Below, one piece after another: positions 1-9,419 of a stretch of 64,000 nucleotides of DNA. Below the pieces are notes generated by a model. That model did no database searches, was not told where the DNA came from, and saw only the letters and a program-made list of their open reading frames with translations. A program made the position numbers and the translations under genes. The stretch is from NCBI RefSeq assembly GCF_900115465.1, contig NZ_FOWN01000003.1, positions 79,479-143,478 of the forward strand, read 5' to 3'. The first letter of the stretch is position 1. Each line of letters starts with the position of its first letter. Source of the DNA: Halolactibacillus alkaliphilus. GTDB lineage: Bacteria > Bacillota > Bacilli > Bacillales > Amphibacillaceae.

Positions 1-542
1 GCAGGAAAGACAACGAGAAATAATACCAGATTGTAATATAGAACACCTATAAGTACAACAACAGCAATCAATAAAGGAACAGTCGTTTTTAATTCTTTAA
101 TCATCACAACAAACCCTTTAGAAAAAGCGAGACGGCCGGATTCTTTCTTTAACGTTAAATGATAAAAAGTATAGCTCATCGCCCCTACTAACAATAACAA
201 GAAATAAATGCAGACAACGACTAAAATCAGCGAGACACCTCGCGCTAAACTAAGCATGAATAATGACATCAATAAGAGGACACCTAAACTCATAACGAAT
301 GATAAGACTTTATAATGATCATAATCACGGTAATAGTCAAAAAATCGCTTCTTAATAAATTTTTCATCAACTTCATCGGTCACTTTGATATCTTCATATG
401 TTTTAATCACACTGACACACGCCGGAACAACGCCGTATAAGATAAGACCTTTTAGAATACCTAGCCAGAAATAACCGGCCAAAACGATAAAGTGATAGAT
501 TTGAACTGTCCAACTAACGATTTTCGTCCCGATACGACACAC
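1..542 (-). CDS. YesL-like (DUF624) membrane protein, 3' end outside window
   Basis: A reading frame opens just after an in-frame TGA (549-551) and runs off the left edge. The first usable codon is GTG at 542, with a purine-rich AAAGGG almost touching it, so the start is tentative. The product has several hydrophobic helices: an early one followed by the VVPA turn typical of DUF624, a charged loop rich in Lys, Asp and Tyr, then three more membrane segments. YesL-type proteins usually sit beside sugar ABC transporter genes of oligosaccharide-degradation operons. It lies 82 bases downstream of the LacI regulator on the same strand, so it is probably the next gene of the mannan operon, with a transporter likely to lie to the left. 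Its molecular function is unknown. Confidence 0.6.
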   Translation of the reverse strand, partial: MCRIGTKIVSWTVQIYHFIVLAGYFWLGILKGLILYGVVPACVSVIKTYEDIKVTDEVDEKFIKKRFFDYYRDYDHYKVLSFVMSLGVLLLMSLFMLSLARGVSLILVVVCIYFLLLLVGAMSYTFYHLTLKKESGRLAFSKGFVVMIKELKTTVPLLIAVVVLIGVLYYNLVLFLVVFP

Positions 543-624
543 ACCCTTTCATGAACTATCACAGTCGCTCCCATATGTGTAGCTTGATAAGGAAACGATA
601 GGTTGAAAGCCAAAAGACAAGGCG

Positions 625-1638
625 CTAACCTTGTCTTTTGTCCCAAACAGATGCTCGTTTAACAATCTTTCCTTTGATTGACTGTCGACCATAACATTTC
701 TTTGTCCCTTGAACTTTTTTAATGATTATTTTTACCGCTTCAGATACCATCTCATGAATGTCGACTTCAACCGTCGTTAAATTCGGGTCAGTGATGGTTG
801 CGTATATGTCATTATCAAAACCAACGACCGATACATCTTCTGGCACTTTGTATCCTTCTTGCTTTAAGCGGTTCACAAAAGCATGGGCCACCTGATCACA
901 ATTACAGACAAAGGCAGACGGCAAGGCGTCTGGTAAGTCAAATTCAACATACTTCCCACGCTCATCACGGTCATTGATAATCCAATCTTTAGTTAAATCT
1001 TTGCCATGCTCTAACAAAGACTTGTAAAATCCTAGATACCTATCCTGAATACTACTAGTAGAATGCAGATTCCCTACGAAGCCTATATCTTTATGCCCTT
1101 TATTAAAAAGATAATTCGTTAAATCATATGCACCGAAGAAGTTATCCGTAATAACAGAGTCTATTTCATCGTGTTCATCATAAAAATCCAAAAATACTTT
1201 AGGCATATCCATTTCTTTGATGAGGTTAATGTAATCTGCCGATAATTGACCTAAGAAAATAAAGCCATCTACTTTCTTTTCATAATAAAGCCGGGGTAAT
1301 TTTAGCGCTTCTTCATCAGCATCCGTCAAAATATTCATAATTCCATAGTAGCCATATTTCTCAAAGACACGTGCGGCTTGTTGGTAAGCACGGAAGTAAA
1401 ACGATTGAGACATACCACCCGAAAAACGCTCAGGTATGACTACGCCAATATTATAAGTTAAACCATTCTTCATTGATTTTGCCGTCGTATTATAACGATA
1501 ACCCATGTCATCTGCGAGTTGTTTAATTTTATCTTTCAGCGCGTCACTGACACCTTCTTTATCGTTTAATGCCTTTGACACCGTGACACTACTAACACCT
1601 ATTTTTTCTGCGATATCCTTCATTGTTACATTCGCCAT
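625..1638 (-). CDS. LacI/GalR-family transcriptional regulator of the mannan operon
   Basis: The protein has an N-terminal LacI helix-turn-helix (TMKDIAEKIGVSSVTVSKAL, about residues 5-24) and a periplasmic-binding-protein-like sensor domain with the usual VVGFDND segment near the C-terminus. I chose the ATG at 1638 because the family begins within a few residues of the helix-turn-helix; another ATG is directly upstream at 1641, and a longer frame to 1668 has no ribosome site. It lies downstream of the epimerase and phosphorylase genes on the same strand. LacI proteins usually repress their own cluster and respond to a sugar or sugar phosphate; here a mannobiose- or mannosylglucose-type inducer is an inference. 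Palindromes upstream (1715-1739) and at the epimerase promoter (4171-4190) are candidate operators. Confidence 0.88.
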   Translation of the reverse strand: MANVTMKDIAEKIGVSSVTVSKALNDKEGVSDALKDKIKQLADDMGYRYNTTAKSMKNGLTYNIGVVIPERFSGGMSQSFYFRAYQQAARVFEKYGYYGIMNILTDADEEALKLPRLYYEKKVDGFIFLGQLSADYINLIKEMDMPKVFLDFYDEHDEIDSVITDNFFGAYDLTNYLFNKGHKDIGFVGNLHSTSSIQDRYLGFYKSLLEHGKDLTKDWIINDRDERGKYVEFDLPDALPSAFVCNCDQVAHAFVNRLKQEGYKVPEDVSVVGFDNDIYATITDPNLTTVEVDIHEMVSEAVKIIIKKVQGTKKCYGRQSIKGKIVKRASVWDKRQG

Positions 1639-1714
1639 CATACACACATCCCATCTCAAAACTACCATTTATTTATCGCCATCATCTAGGAGCTTAAGTT
1701 ATAACTTTATTAAG

Positions 1715-1739
1715 TAAGTTAACTTAGTTGTTTAACTAA
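1715..1739. promoter_or_regulatory. Two overlapping palindromes upstream of the LacI-family gene
   Basis: TAAGTTAACTTA (1715-1726) is a perfect 12-base palindrome. TTAGTTGTTTAACTAA (1724-1739) is an inverted repeat with TTAGTT/AACTAA arms. They share the AGTTAA core with the candidate operator at 4171-4190. They may be autoregulatory operators for the LacI protein. Binding is inference. Confidence 0.4.
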
Positions 1740-1799
1740 ACGAATTCTCCCTAATAGTATCAAACCTTAAGCAATAAGGCAATAAACACACGTGAATTG

Positions 1800-2996
1800 T
1801 TAGGGTTTCCATTCGTTAAGAGACGCTAAAAGCGCATCATTTTTTTCGATGAATGCTTTTCGTACATGCGCATTTAATAATGAACGGTAGTCATCTGTCG
1901 GTGTATTAAATGCATAATCAAGCAAGCGATCTACTGTCGTCGTTGCCACATGTACACGCGTATCACTTGAGGCATAGTAAATAAATACTTGATTGTGTTC
2001 ATTGACGACAGCACCATTACAGAAGATGACATTTGAGACATCCCCTACACGTTCATCATCATAAGGAGCAATAAAATGTCCTCCTGGTGCAGCAATTACT
2101 TGCTTAGGGTCATCTAAACTAGTCACTAAAACATACAAGACATAACGCAAACCAGCTGCCGTATTTCGAACACCATGAGCGATATGTACCCATCCCTTAT
2201 CTGTCTTTATCGGTGCTGGACCTTGGCCATTTTTTACCTCATATACCGTATGGTACTGACGCTCATGAATCACGTGTTCTTCTGTAATGACAGCGTTCTC
2301 TATATCTTCACATAGCGCAAATGCAATACCACCACCTGAGCCAGTTGAAATAAAACCGTCTTGTGGTCTCGTATAAAAAGCATAGTGACCATCAATAAAC
2401 TCTGGGTGAAGTACTACATTACGTTGTTGCGGTGATGGTGTCTTAATATTCGGGAGTCGTGTCCACGTTTTTAAATCTTTCGTACGTACGAGACCCGCCT
2501 GCGCGATGGCACTAGATGTGTCACTCGGTGGTACATCAGGATCCTTACTCTCCGAACAGTAAATACCATAAATATAGCCATCTTCATGCTTCACCAGACG
2601 CATATCATACATGTTCGTTTCTTTTTCATCTATATCTTCCCACACAAGTGGTGTATCGATAAAGCGGAAGTTATCAACCCCATTATCACTCACAGCAAGC
2701 GCAAATATAGACTTTCGATCTAACCCTTCTGTTCGGACAACTAAATAATAGCGCCCCTCATGGTACAACGCTCCTGGATTTAATGTCGCGTTAATACCTA
2801 AACGTTCTTGAAAATAGGGGTTCGTTTCTTTATTTAAATCAAAACGCCAGTGTAACGGCACGTGGTGACGCGTGATTACAGGGTACTGATAACGGTCATA
2901 AATGCCATTATAAAACGCCTTGTTTACCTCGTTTTTTCTTGTAATTAGTGCCTCTTGTTGCGGCTTTAACTCAAAATATTTTTCGTGAATCATCAT
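1800..2996 (-). CDS. 4-O-beta-D-mannosyl-D-glucose phosphorylase (GH130)
   Basis: This cytoplasmic enzyme phosphorolyses beta-mannosyl-1,4-glucose to mannose 1-phosphate and glucose. The 398-residue length and the MYDMRL motif with Asp131 match the GH130_1 mannosylglucose phosphorylases, in which Asp131 is the general acid. Other support is [19 protein letters not shown] (about 73-91), the [13 protein letters not shown] segment, and [11 protein letters not shown] near the C-terminus. The start codon overlaps the stop of the upstream epimerase gene (2993-2996, ATGA), which indicates translational coupling. In known bacterial mannan pathways cellobiose 2-epimerase converts mannobiose to mannosylglucose, the substrate of this enzyme. 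The gene order therefore fits the biochemistry exactly. Confidence 0.93.
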   Translation of the reverse strand: MMIHEKYFELKPQQEALITRKNEVNKAFYNGIYDRYQYPVITRHHVPLHWRFDLNKETNPYFQERLGINATLNPGALYHEGRYYLVVRTEGLDRKSIFALAVSDNGVDNFRFIDTPLVWEDIDEKETNMYDMRLVKHEDGYIYGIYCSESKDPDVPPSDTSSAIAQAGLVRTKDLKTWTRLPNIKTPSPQQRNVVLHPEFIDGHYAFYTRPQDGFISTGSGGGIAFALCEDIENAVITEEHVIHERQYHTVYEVKNGQGPAPIKTDKGWVHIAHGVRNTAAGLRYVLYVLVTSLDDPKQVIAAPGGHFIAPYDDERVGDVSNVIFCNGAVVNEHNQVFIYYASSDTRVHVATTTVDRLLDYAFNTPTDDYRSLLNAHVRKAFIEKNDALLASLNEWKP

Positions 2997-4156
2997 TTTC
3001 CCATCCTTTCAATCAATTCTAAACAACTCCGTGTATTATGATAAGATACCTTCCATGGCTCAGCTAAGTCGCGTTTGATCGGCAGATTATCTTCATCTAA
3101 CGACCAGTACCACTCCCCACGCTCACGCGGGTCTTTCATGTGTTTCATTATAAAACCCCAACAACGTTCTGACGCCGACTTAAACGCCGCATCATTTGTT
3201 TTTTGATAGGCGTTATAAAAACCAAGAGCAGCTTCTGCTTGCACCCACCAAATACGTGTACGATCAATATGATCACCTTCTTGCTCATTTAACAATGACC
3301 CATCATCATTAATCGCCACCGACCTTATATTTTCCGCAATGTCGATCACCATTCGATGATAACGCGGATCTTCATTGCCTAGTACTTTTAGCGCTTCGTC
3401 AATTAACCAGGACGCTTCAATATCATGACCAAACGACTTTAAATCAAGAATGCTCTTCCAGTTTTGATCAAAAAACACACCTAAAAAATAATCTGATTGA
3501 TACAGACGCTCATAATGAAGCGCTAATAAATAGTTTAATCTCTCTTTAAGTTCATCGCTTGGGGCTACTTTATATAAGTTTGTATACGCTTCTAATATAT
3601 GAATGTGCGTGTTCATTGTAATGTCTGCTATCACACCATTTTCACTTAACATTTCATTTGGCGTTTCCACCCATTCACGCGTAAATTCTTCTTTGTAGGC
3701 TCCATTATCTTCATTAAAACCTTTACTTTCGATTAAATCATATAGCACCATTGCTAAATCTAGCGCTTCTTTATCTTTTGTGACCCGGTAATATTCACTC
3801 AAACCATAAATCATAAACGCTTGTGCATAAATATGTTTTCGATGATCTATGACTGTTCCGCGGTAATCAAGCATCCAATAAACACCGCCATACACCTTAT
3901 CAATACAAGCGTCTTTAATAAACTGATACACATGTGTTGCCATTGACAAATATTCAGGGTTATTTAATACGCGGTAACTACTTGAAAAAGACCACAAGTG
4001 CCGAGCAGCTGCAATCCCACCTTTTTCACCTACTTCAACGGGTATTAAGTCAAATGTTACACGCCCATACAAACCACCATATTGTTCATCTTTTAAACGC
4101 ATCCAGAATGGCAGGATCGATTGTTCCAATTCCTTCCTTATCATTACTTCATTCAC
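2993..4156 (-). CDS. ce: Cellobiose 2-epimerase (AGE superfamily)
   Basis: The enzyme interconverts the 2-epimers at the reducing end of beta-1,4-disaccharides; in mannan pathways it turns mannobiose into mannosylglucose. The 387-residue product is an (alpha/alpha)6-barrel protein with [10 protein letters not shown] (Arg52), [23 protein letters not shown] (His184), [11 protein letters not shown] (His244) and a C-terminal [10 protein letters not shown]. These fit the arginine and histidines of characterised cellobiose 2-epimerases rather than of N-acetylglucosamine epimerases. The start is a GTG with GAGGTGA five bases upstream. It is the first gene of a minus-strand operon and is coupled to the phosphorylase gene by a 4-base overlap. 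A good promoter and a palindrome lie directly upstream. Confidence 0.9.
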   Translation of the reverse strand: MNEVMIRKELEQSILPFWMRLKDEQYGGLYGRVTFDLIPVEVGEKGGIAAARHLWSFSSSYRVLNNPEYLSMATHVYQFIKDACIDKVYGGVYWMLDYRGTVIDHRKHIYAQAFMIYGLSEYYRVTKDKEALDLAMVLYDLIESKGFNEDNGAYKEEFTREWVETPNEMLSENGVIADITMNTHIHILEAYTNLYKVAPSDELKERLNYLLALHYERLYQSDYFLGVFFDQNWKSILDLKSFGHDIEASWLIDEALKVLGNEDPRYHRMVIDIAENIRSVAINDDGSLLNEQEGDHIDRTRIWWVQAEAALGFYNAYQKTNDAAFKSASERCWGFIMKHMKDPRERGEWYWSLDEDNLPIKRDLAEPWKVSYHNTRSCLELIERMGK

Positions 4157-4170
4157 AAGATCACCTCATA

Positions 4171-4226
4171 TTAGTTAATCGATAACTTAATAACTACATC
4201 TTAAATAAACCCTTAATAAAAGTCAA
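4171..4226 (-). promoter_or_regulatory. Promoter of the epimerase operon with a LacI-type operator at the start site
   Basis: On the minus strand, -35 TTGACT (4226-4221), a 17-base spacer and -10 TAAGAT (4203-4198) place transcription start near 4191. The next 20 bases, 4190-4171, read TTAAGTTATCGATTAACTAA, an imperfect palindrome around a central CG as in LacI/GalR operators. A repressor there would block the start site. Its core is shared in part with GTTATCGTTAAC at 8287-8298. The operator function is inferred. Confidence 0.6.
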
Positions 4227-4527
4227 TAGTAAGCCTTTTCTTTTTTGAAAAGCCGTTTTTTTCATCAATCTATCCATTTGTGTACGTAAAACTAACTTAC
4301 GGATAAAGTTTCCCTTTATAGATTAGTTATTAAAACAAATTTAATTTTTAGTTCTGCCCCCGAAAACACGCGTATCACCGACACACTTCAAACCGCTCAC
4401 TCCTTAGACGACCAGAAAAGCCGCATAAACATTCACAAAATAGATAAAACTTAGCGCCATCCATCACTGTATTATTTATCAACTCATTCTATTCGACCTA
4501 CCAATCACTTTTAAAAAGAATCCACAG
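4227..4527. other. Gene-free spacer between the mannanase and epimerase genes
   Basis: This AT-rich stretch lies between the epimerase promoter and the mannanase terminator. I saw no convincing ORF, RNA gene or repeat in it. Confidence 0.5.
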
Positions 4528-4565
4528 AAAAAACCAGAAGGACACTTACATCCCACTGGTTTTTT
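4528..4565 (-). terminator. Terminator after the GH26 mannanase gene
   Basis: AAAAAACCAG (4528-4537) and CTGGTTTTTT (4556-4565) form an inverted repeat with partial extra pairing inside and T-runs on both strands. It lies just past the mannanase stop codon. Confidence 0.75.
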
Positions 4566-4617
4566 ACGTAAGATAAACAATTAAAATAAGTACTTAATTC
4601 TACCTTTATTTCCCTTA

Positions 4618-7600
4618 CTATAATACGCGGCGCTTTCTCTCAATAACAATCATACTACCCCCGCATAACAACAGTAACCCTGCAACTAACATAATATTAA
4701 AGTTAGACGTCGCTGTACCAGGTAAAGCGTTACCACTCTCATCAACTACAACACCTTCACCTGGCGGGGTATCTCCCTCTCCTTCTGCGTCACCTTCACT
4801 TGGCGGGGTATTCCCTTCTTCTTCTGCGTCACCTTCACCTGGTGGGGTATCTCCCTCTCCTTCTGCATCATCTTCACCTGGTGGGGTATCTCCCTCTCCT
4901 TCTGCATCATCTTCACCTGGTGGGGTATCTTCTTCATCCGGTGTCACGCCTGGCAATTGATCAAGAGACTCAACAATGCTAACATGATCAATATATACTG
5001 TCGCTTCACCTGTAGAAGCACCGATAAACTCAATTCCTAATTCTCTGACCGCATTCAAATCTTCTACTGCGGATAAGTCAAATATAACATCAACAAAGGC
5101 ATCCTTAACTAAAGTCACCTCACCACTATCTGACCAACTCCATGCATCACCCGTTTTAATGAATAACTTTGCCTTTAAAGCCTCTAATTCAGGCTGTTGA
5201 CTTGTATATTTGATCCGCGCAACAAGATATTGGTATCCTTCAAGCGATTGACCAAACGCTCGGTTGATTTCTTTCTTACCATCTAGCTTCACTTCCCCTG
5301 TTAAATAACCGTCGATGACATTGAAACCCGGTGCCGAAAAACCTTCAAGAGAATCATCAAACATATAGTAAATCGGTTCAATGACTTGTTCCCCAGGATC
5401 CTTCGCTCCAGGCACATCGGGCGCACCAGGGATTGTCGTCGCTTTAATATCATCAAAATATAACGTTCCAGAACCTGTCTCACCACCCATATACAATGCA
5501 AATTGTGTTACTTTTTGAATACGAGAAGAATCAATTATCGCCTGTTGATTCCCTTCCCAATGCGCAGGAGAAAATGCACTAAACGGTATGTCTACCATAC
5601 CTTCAAATGCTTCAGCAAGTTCCACGTTTGACTCAAAACTAACACCACCCATTTGAATTTGGACGGTTAAGCGGCGTTCCCCTTGGGCTTCATGTTTTAA
5701 CCAAAATGATACGCCATTACTTTCTGACCAATCCACCGTACCAAGCGACGTTTGGCGACCCGCATACCCAGCACTACCAAGTGTATAATCAAACTCCAAA
5801 CCATAATTACCGGTATATTTTTCAGTCTCTGATAACGCCAATACAATCGGATCACCATTCGTACTATAGGCACGGTTAAGTAATGTATTCTCACCCATGT
5901 ATCCTTCAAAATCATCAACAACATATGGATTAGCTTCAACTTCTTCAAACGTATTGATAAGTTGAATATTATCAATATAGAATGCATCATCAAAAGTCAT
6001 TTGCTTACCCACCAATGAAATCGCTAAACTCTCTGCACCCTCAACCTTCGGCACGTCAACACTTACTTCTACACGATAATAATCCGAGCTATCAATTGAA
6101 ACACTGTCATAATCAGCTACATTCACTTCTTGTGTATATTTTTTTTCCCAATCCGGCGGCAACATAACCACATTAGCTAATGACTTTTCTCCTGCTGTCA
6201 CCGGAACAAAGAGGTCGTAATTGACACGATTCACTGCCATTAAATCAACGTCCTCAATATCCGTTAATTCCAATTTCAGTTCTTGCCACCATACAGTTGG
6301 ATCCATGTTCTCCACATCCAACTTTAGTGCACCACCGTTAAAATCACTATGACTTATTATGAGTTCTGGCGCATCACCTGATTGATCAGAATATGTGCCA
6401 TTAGATTTTATACCGTCAATCGTTTCGTCAAACGGATAGCCTTTGACTACTATCTCATTTACCGTGATGAAATAGCGATGCGTGTCTTCATCAATAAGTT
6501 CTTCCCCTTCATAATAGCGATAGATCACATCGATACTTCCGTTGTTATCTTTAGCTGCCGGGATATACTCAGCCTCATAGAACTCACCTACAGGCACCAT
6601 ATCCACTTCATCAGCACCCGTTACTTGATAAGTTACCTGAGGGTTTTTCCCACCATTAACTTTCACACTTAGAGTCGTTGGCGACTCGGTCACTCTCACG
6701 CCATTCGTCGGACGTACAACATACATATCAGATGGGTAGGTGTATGTTTCATACTGAACCCCTTGATTATATACGTCACCTTCACTTGCAAAAACCGTTC
6801 TTTCATCATCATGAAACGCCTGAAAATCTGGTAATAACTCATGATCACCACCTAAATTTCCATTGACATCACGATAGGGAACATACATGTTATTCGGGAA
6901 GCCAAAGTTTGCCCACGTCAACATATAAGATGTTTCTTTTGCTTTTGGATATAATTCATTATTCATAATACCCTCTAAAACTTTTGTCCACCATTCAAGA
7001 TTATTACCCGTTTCATTCATCCCTTGAGCACTGTAACCAAACTCTGTTAAAGCAGAGACTTTCCCGCGCGCTTCTGCTTCAATTGCAAGCATTTCTAAAT
7101 CACCCGCCACACTGTTAATCCACGCGTCACTACCCGCGTTTGATTTATTATCATAACTATCAATACCCAATATATCAACATACTTATCTCCTGGATACGT
7201 TTCAAAGTAACGGTCTTTATCTCCGCTCGGACCAGAACCTGGAGAGTATCCAATTAATATATTATTGTTGCCACGGGCATGTAAGTAATCAACTGTATAA
7301 CGGAAGATGGCCTTATAATCTTCCGGCGTCGTTGAGCTTTGCCCCCACCAAAACCAAGAGCCTGTTTGTTCATGGAATGGACGGAAAATCATCGGAATCG
7401 CTTCCCCATTCCCATCTACTAACCTATGTGACAAATCAACAATTTGATCCAACCACGCATTAAAGGCATCATGCGCATCACCACCAGGTAAGATAGCCTT
7501 TACGACTTGACCACTCGTGTCTCCATAATTTCCACCTGTTACAAAATTGTTCGGGTGCATACTAAGCGTAACAATACCCCCAAGTTCATGTGCTTTTTTC

Positions 7601-8028
7601 ATAGATGCCGCTAGGTTACTTAAACGCTCTTCATAAGATAATGCTACGTCACCAATAGCGTTACCAGGACGCTCACGCCCATCCAAACTGTTCGTATCCC
7701 AACCAAAGATAGCCGGATAATTACCTACCGCATTTTTCACTTCAGATTGTTCTGAGGCCACGCGATTACCATCATTCGTTAAAGTTAACCCTTCATCAAT
7801 CGCATGCTGCTGACCAAATAATATCTCATCGCCACCCAAGCCTTTTAAATAAGCAAATAACTCTTTCGTATACCGAGAAGCATCCGGATTTGATAGCTTT
7901 AAAACCGAATAATCCGAAACAGCCGTCACCCCCACATACGGTAGCACCAGCTGTAGCATTAACAGCACCAACATGACACTCGCGAGCCCGCGAGCCATTT
8001 TACTTTTCAATCGTTTGTTCTTCTTCAT
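4618..8028 (-). CDS. Cell-wall-anchored GH26 endo-beta-1,4-mannanase
   Basis: This 1136-residue secreted enzyme cleaves internal beta-1,4-mannosidic bonds. It has a signal peptide (about 1-36), then a GH26 barrel (about 45-410) with GQQHAIDEG, WDTNSL, SMHPNNF, the acid/base Glu220 in IFRPFHE and the nucleophile Glu329 in ALTEF. An Ig-like segment follows (about 435-530), then three beta-rich regions (about 535-1030) that look like carbohydrate-binding modules. The tail is a Pro/Glu/Gly/Asp-rich spacer of 13-residue repeats, LPGTA, a hydrophobic helix and ERKRRVL, which together form a sortase signal. LPGTA resembles the LPNTA-type signals of some Bacillus sortases rather than LPxTG. A promoter and a cre site lie upstream. 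The gene starts the catabolic chain that continues with the epimerase and phosphorylase. Confidence 0.93.
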   Translation of the reverse strand: MKKNKRLKSKMARGLASVMLVLLMLQLVLPYVGVTAVSDYSVLKLSNPDASRYTKELFAYLKGLGGDEILFGQQHAIDEGLTLTNDGNRVASEQSEVKNAVGNYPAIFGWDTNSLDGRERPGNAIGDVALSYEERLSNLAASMKKAHELGGIVTLSMHPNNFVTGGNYGDTSGQVVKAILPGGDAHDAFNAWLDQIVDLSHRLVDGNGEAIPMIFRPFHEQTGSWFWWGQSSTTPEDYKAIFRYTVDYLHARGNNNILIGYSPGSGPSGDKDRYFETYPGDKYVDILGIDSYDNKSNAGSDAWINSVAGDLEMLAIEAEARGKVSALTEFGYSAQGMNETGNNLEWWTKVLEGIMNNELYPKAKETSYMLTWANFGFPNNMYVPYRDVNGNLGGDHELLPDFQAFHDDERTVFASEGDVYNQGVQYETYTYPSDMYVVRPTNGVRVTESPTTLSVKVNGGKNPQVTYQVTGADEVDMVPVGEFYEAEYIPAAKDNNGSIDVIYRYYEGEELIDEDTHRYFITVNEIVVKGYPFDETIDGIKSNGTYSDQSGDAPELIISHSDFNGGALKLDVENMDPTVWWQELKLELTDIEDVDLMAVNRVNYDLFVPVTAGEKSLANVVMLPPDWEKKYTQEVNVADYDSVSIDSSDYYRVEVSVDVPKVEGAESLAISLVGKQMTFDDAFYIDNIQLINTFEEVEANPYVVDDFEGYMGENTLLNRAYSTNGDPIVLALSETEKYTGNYGLEFDYTLGSAGYAGRQTSLGTVDWSESNGVSFWLKHEAQGERRLTVQIQMGGVSFESNVELAEAFEGMVDIPFSAFSPAHWEGNQQAIIDSSRIQKVTQFALYMGGETGSGTLYFDDIKATTIPGAPDVPGAKDPGEQVIEPIYYMFDDSLEGFSAPGFNVIDGYLTGEVKLDGKKEINRAFGQSLEGYQYLVARIKYTSQQPELEALKAKLFIKTGDAWSWSDSGEVTLVKDAFVDVIFDLSAVEDLNAVRELGIEFIGASTGEATVYIDHVSIVESLDQLPGVTPDEEDTPPGEDDAEGEGDTPPGEDDAEGEGDTPPGEGDAEEEGNTPPSEGDAEGEGDTPPGEGVVVDESGNALPGTATSNFNIMLVAGLLLLCGGSMIVIERKRRVL
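4763..4930. repeat. 39-base tandem repeat encoding the wall-spanning spacer
   Basis: Units of 39 bases start at 4763, 4802, 4841, 4880 and (partial) 4919. In the mannanase frame each encodes a 13-residue unit such as DTPPGEDDAEGEG. Units differ by a few bases; the second (from 4802) is the most divergent. The repeat also leaves other frames open, which produces spurious ORFs on both strands. Confidence 0.9.
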
Positions 8029-8052
8029 TCAATCTACGCCTCCTTTATTTTT

Positions 8053-8100
8053 TGAAACCGCTGTCATTTATCATTATATATAATAAAGTAAATATTTCAA
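8053..8100 (-). promoter_or_regulatory. Mannanase promoter with a cre site at the start site
   Basis: On the minus strand, -35 TTGAAA (8100-8095), a 16-base spacer and -10 TATAAT (8078-8073) place the start near 8066. Positions 8066-8053 read TGACAGCGGTTTCA, a good match to the CcpA cre consensus. CcpA bound there would sit over the start of transcription, so glucose repression is predicted. Confidence 0.65.
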
Positions 8101-8133
8101 TAAAAAAACTTAAATACTTTTATAATTTAGTTA

Positions 8134-8148
8134 ATTAAATCGTTTAAT
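8134..8148. promoter_or_regulatory. Palindrome in the mannanase/ROK-kinase intergenic region
   Basis: ATTAAATCGTTTAAT has perfect 6-base arms around a central TCG, like a LacI-family operator. It lies upstream of the mannanase -35. The rest of the divergent spacer (8029-8390) is AT-rich and holds no further gene. Confidence 0.35.
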
Positions 8149-8286
8149 TTCACTTAGATAATTTATATAACGACCGAAACATACTTTTTTATGCAACATA
8201 AATAAACACGTATAACTTGCTATATATTGATGTTAACATAATTTTACGCCCTAATTATAGCTTATAATACAAGTTTTATTTTTAGG

Positions 8287-8358
8287 GTTATCGTTAACTT
8301 TAAAAATTAATTTAAAGAGTCTTTTCTGATTGATTAAAAATAAACAAACTGATAAAAT
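8287..8358 (+). promoter_or_regulatory. Promoter of the ROK kinase gene with an upstream GTTATCGTTAAC element
   Basis: -35 TTGATT (8330-8335), a 17-base spacer and -10 TAAAAT (8353-8358) fit a sigma-A promoter. GTTATCGTTAAC at 8287-8298 resembles the operator core at the epimerase promoter. The promoter call is moderate; the operator is speculative. Confidence 0.45.
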
Positions 8359-8390
8359 TGTAGAATAACTAAACATAAGGGGGTGTATCT

Positions 8391-9299
8391 ATGTATGCAT
8401 TAGGCATTGATATTGGTGGCACTAAAACAGCGATGGCGATTATGAATGCATCCGGTACAATCATCGCGCATGATCAACTAAAAACTTCAACACAAGCGGC
8501 ACCAGAAGTGATGCTTGACCGAATAATCATCTGCGCGAAGAAGCTCCTCGAGAAAAGCGACGTGACAGAAAAGACGTTATTAGGGATTGGCATTGGAGCT
8601 CCTGGCCCACTTGACCTTTTTAGAGGGATGATTACTTATCCACCTAACTTGCCCCTGTGGCGCGAAGTACGCATTGTTGATTACATCTCTCAACATTTTT
8701 CTGTACCTATTCACTTAGAAAACGACGCTTCTGCCGCCGCACTCGCCGAACATCATTTTGGCGCAGGACATGGCCATAAAAACATTCTATTTGTTACGAT
8801 TAGCACAGGTATTGGCGCTGGTATTATCGCCAATAACACACTTATTTCAGGTGGCAGAGGTAACGCTGGAGATGTGGGACATATGGTGGTGGACCCATCC
8901 TTTGGCTTATGCGTCTGTGGTCAACTCGGTTGTTTTGAACACATCTGTTCAGGTACTGCGATAAGTCGTGAGGCTTCAAGACTTAAAAAAATGCCTCTTT
9001 CAACAAAGGATGTGTTTCAGCTTTACCAAGAGAAAGAACCCGTCATCACCCCTTACCTTGACAAAGTCCTAGAAAGGATGGGTATGGCATTTGTCTCATT
9101 AATTAACACTTTAGATCCAGAAATCGTCATTATTGGTGGTGGTGTCAGCCAGGCAGGTGACATACTTTTTGAACCCATTCGTCATTATGTCACACGCTTC
9201 ACCCTCAACAAAGATGCAGCACACACACCCATCGTTCCAGCTAAATTAAGCCAGACAGCTGGCGTCATTGGTGCGGCTGCATTGATATTAAATCGTTAA
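8391..9299 (+). CDS. ROK-family sugar kinase (fructo-/manno-/glucokinase)
   Basis: This cytoplasmic kinase is likely to phosphorylate glucose, mannose or fructose with ATP. The 302-residue product has the N-terminal phosphate loop DIGGTKT, the catalytic LENDASAAALAE motif (Asp112), and the ROK zinc-site residues His164 and Cys174/176/181 (CVCGQLGC). AAGGGGGTG precedes the ATG. It is followed by mannose-6-phosphate isomerase, the same pairing as gmuE-gmuF in the B. subtilis glucomannan operon, and is divergent from the mannanase gene. The glucose released by the phosphorylase and any free mannose are plausible substrates. Specificity cannot be read from the sequence. Confidence 0.88.
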   Translation: MYALGIDIGGTKTAMAIMNASGTIIAHDQLKTSTQAAPEVMLDRIIICAKKLLEKSDVTEKTLLGIGIGAPGPLDLFRGMITYPPNLPLWREVRIVDYISQHFSVPIHLENDASAAALAEHHFGAGHGHKNILFVTISTGIGAGIIANNTLISGGRGNAGDVGHMVVDPSFGLCVCGQLGCFEHICSGTAISREASRLKKMPLSTKDVFQLYQEKEPVITPYLDKVLERMGMAFVSLINTLDPEIVIIGGGVSQAGDILFEPIRHYVTRFTLNKDAAHTPIVPAKLSQTAGVIGAAALILNR

Positions 9300-9419
9300 A
9301 AGAATTTTATACTTTTTCCCGTCTACCCTTTCTTTCATACAGAAGACAGACTATACTAGATATTATGTAAATAACGATAAATGAACATCATTCACAAAGT
9401 TAGGAGAAGGAGATAAAAC

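Noticed and set aside
461..646. 61-codon minus-strand ORF beside the YesL-like gene
   Set aside because: It overlaps the better-supported YesL frame in another phase, has no ribosome site and shows no domain.
4746..4982. ORFs on both strands through the 39-base repeat, and the repeat as a CRISPR-like array
   Set aside because: The repeat is in phase with the mannanase frame, and the extra frames are repetitive by-products. Units are directly contiguous with no spacers.
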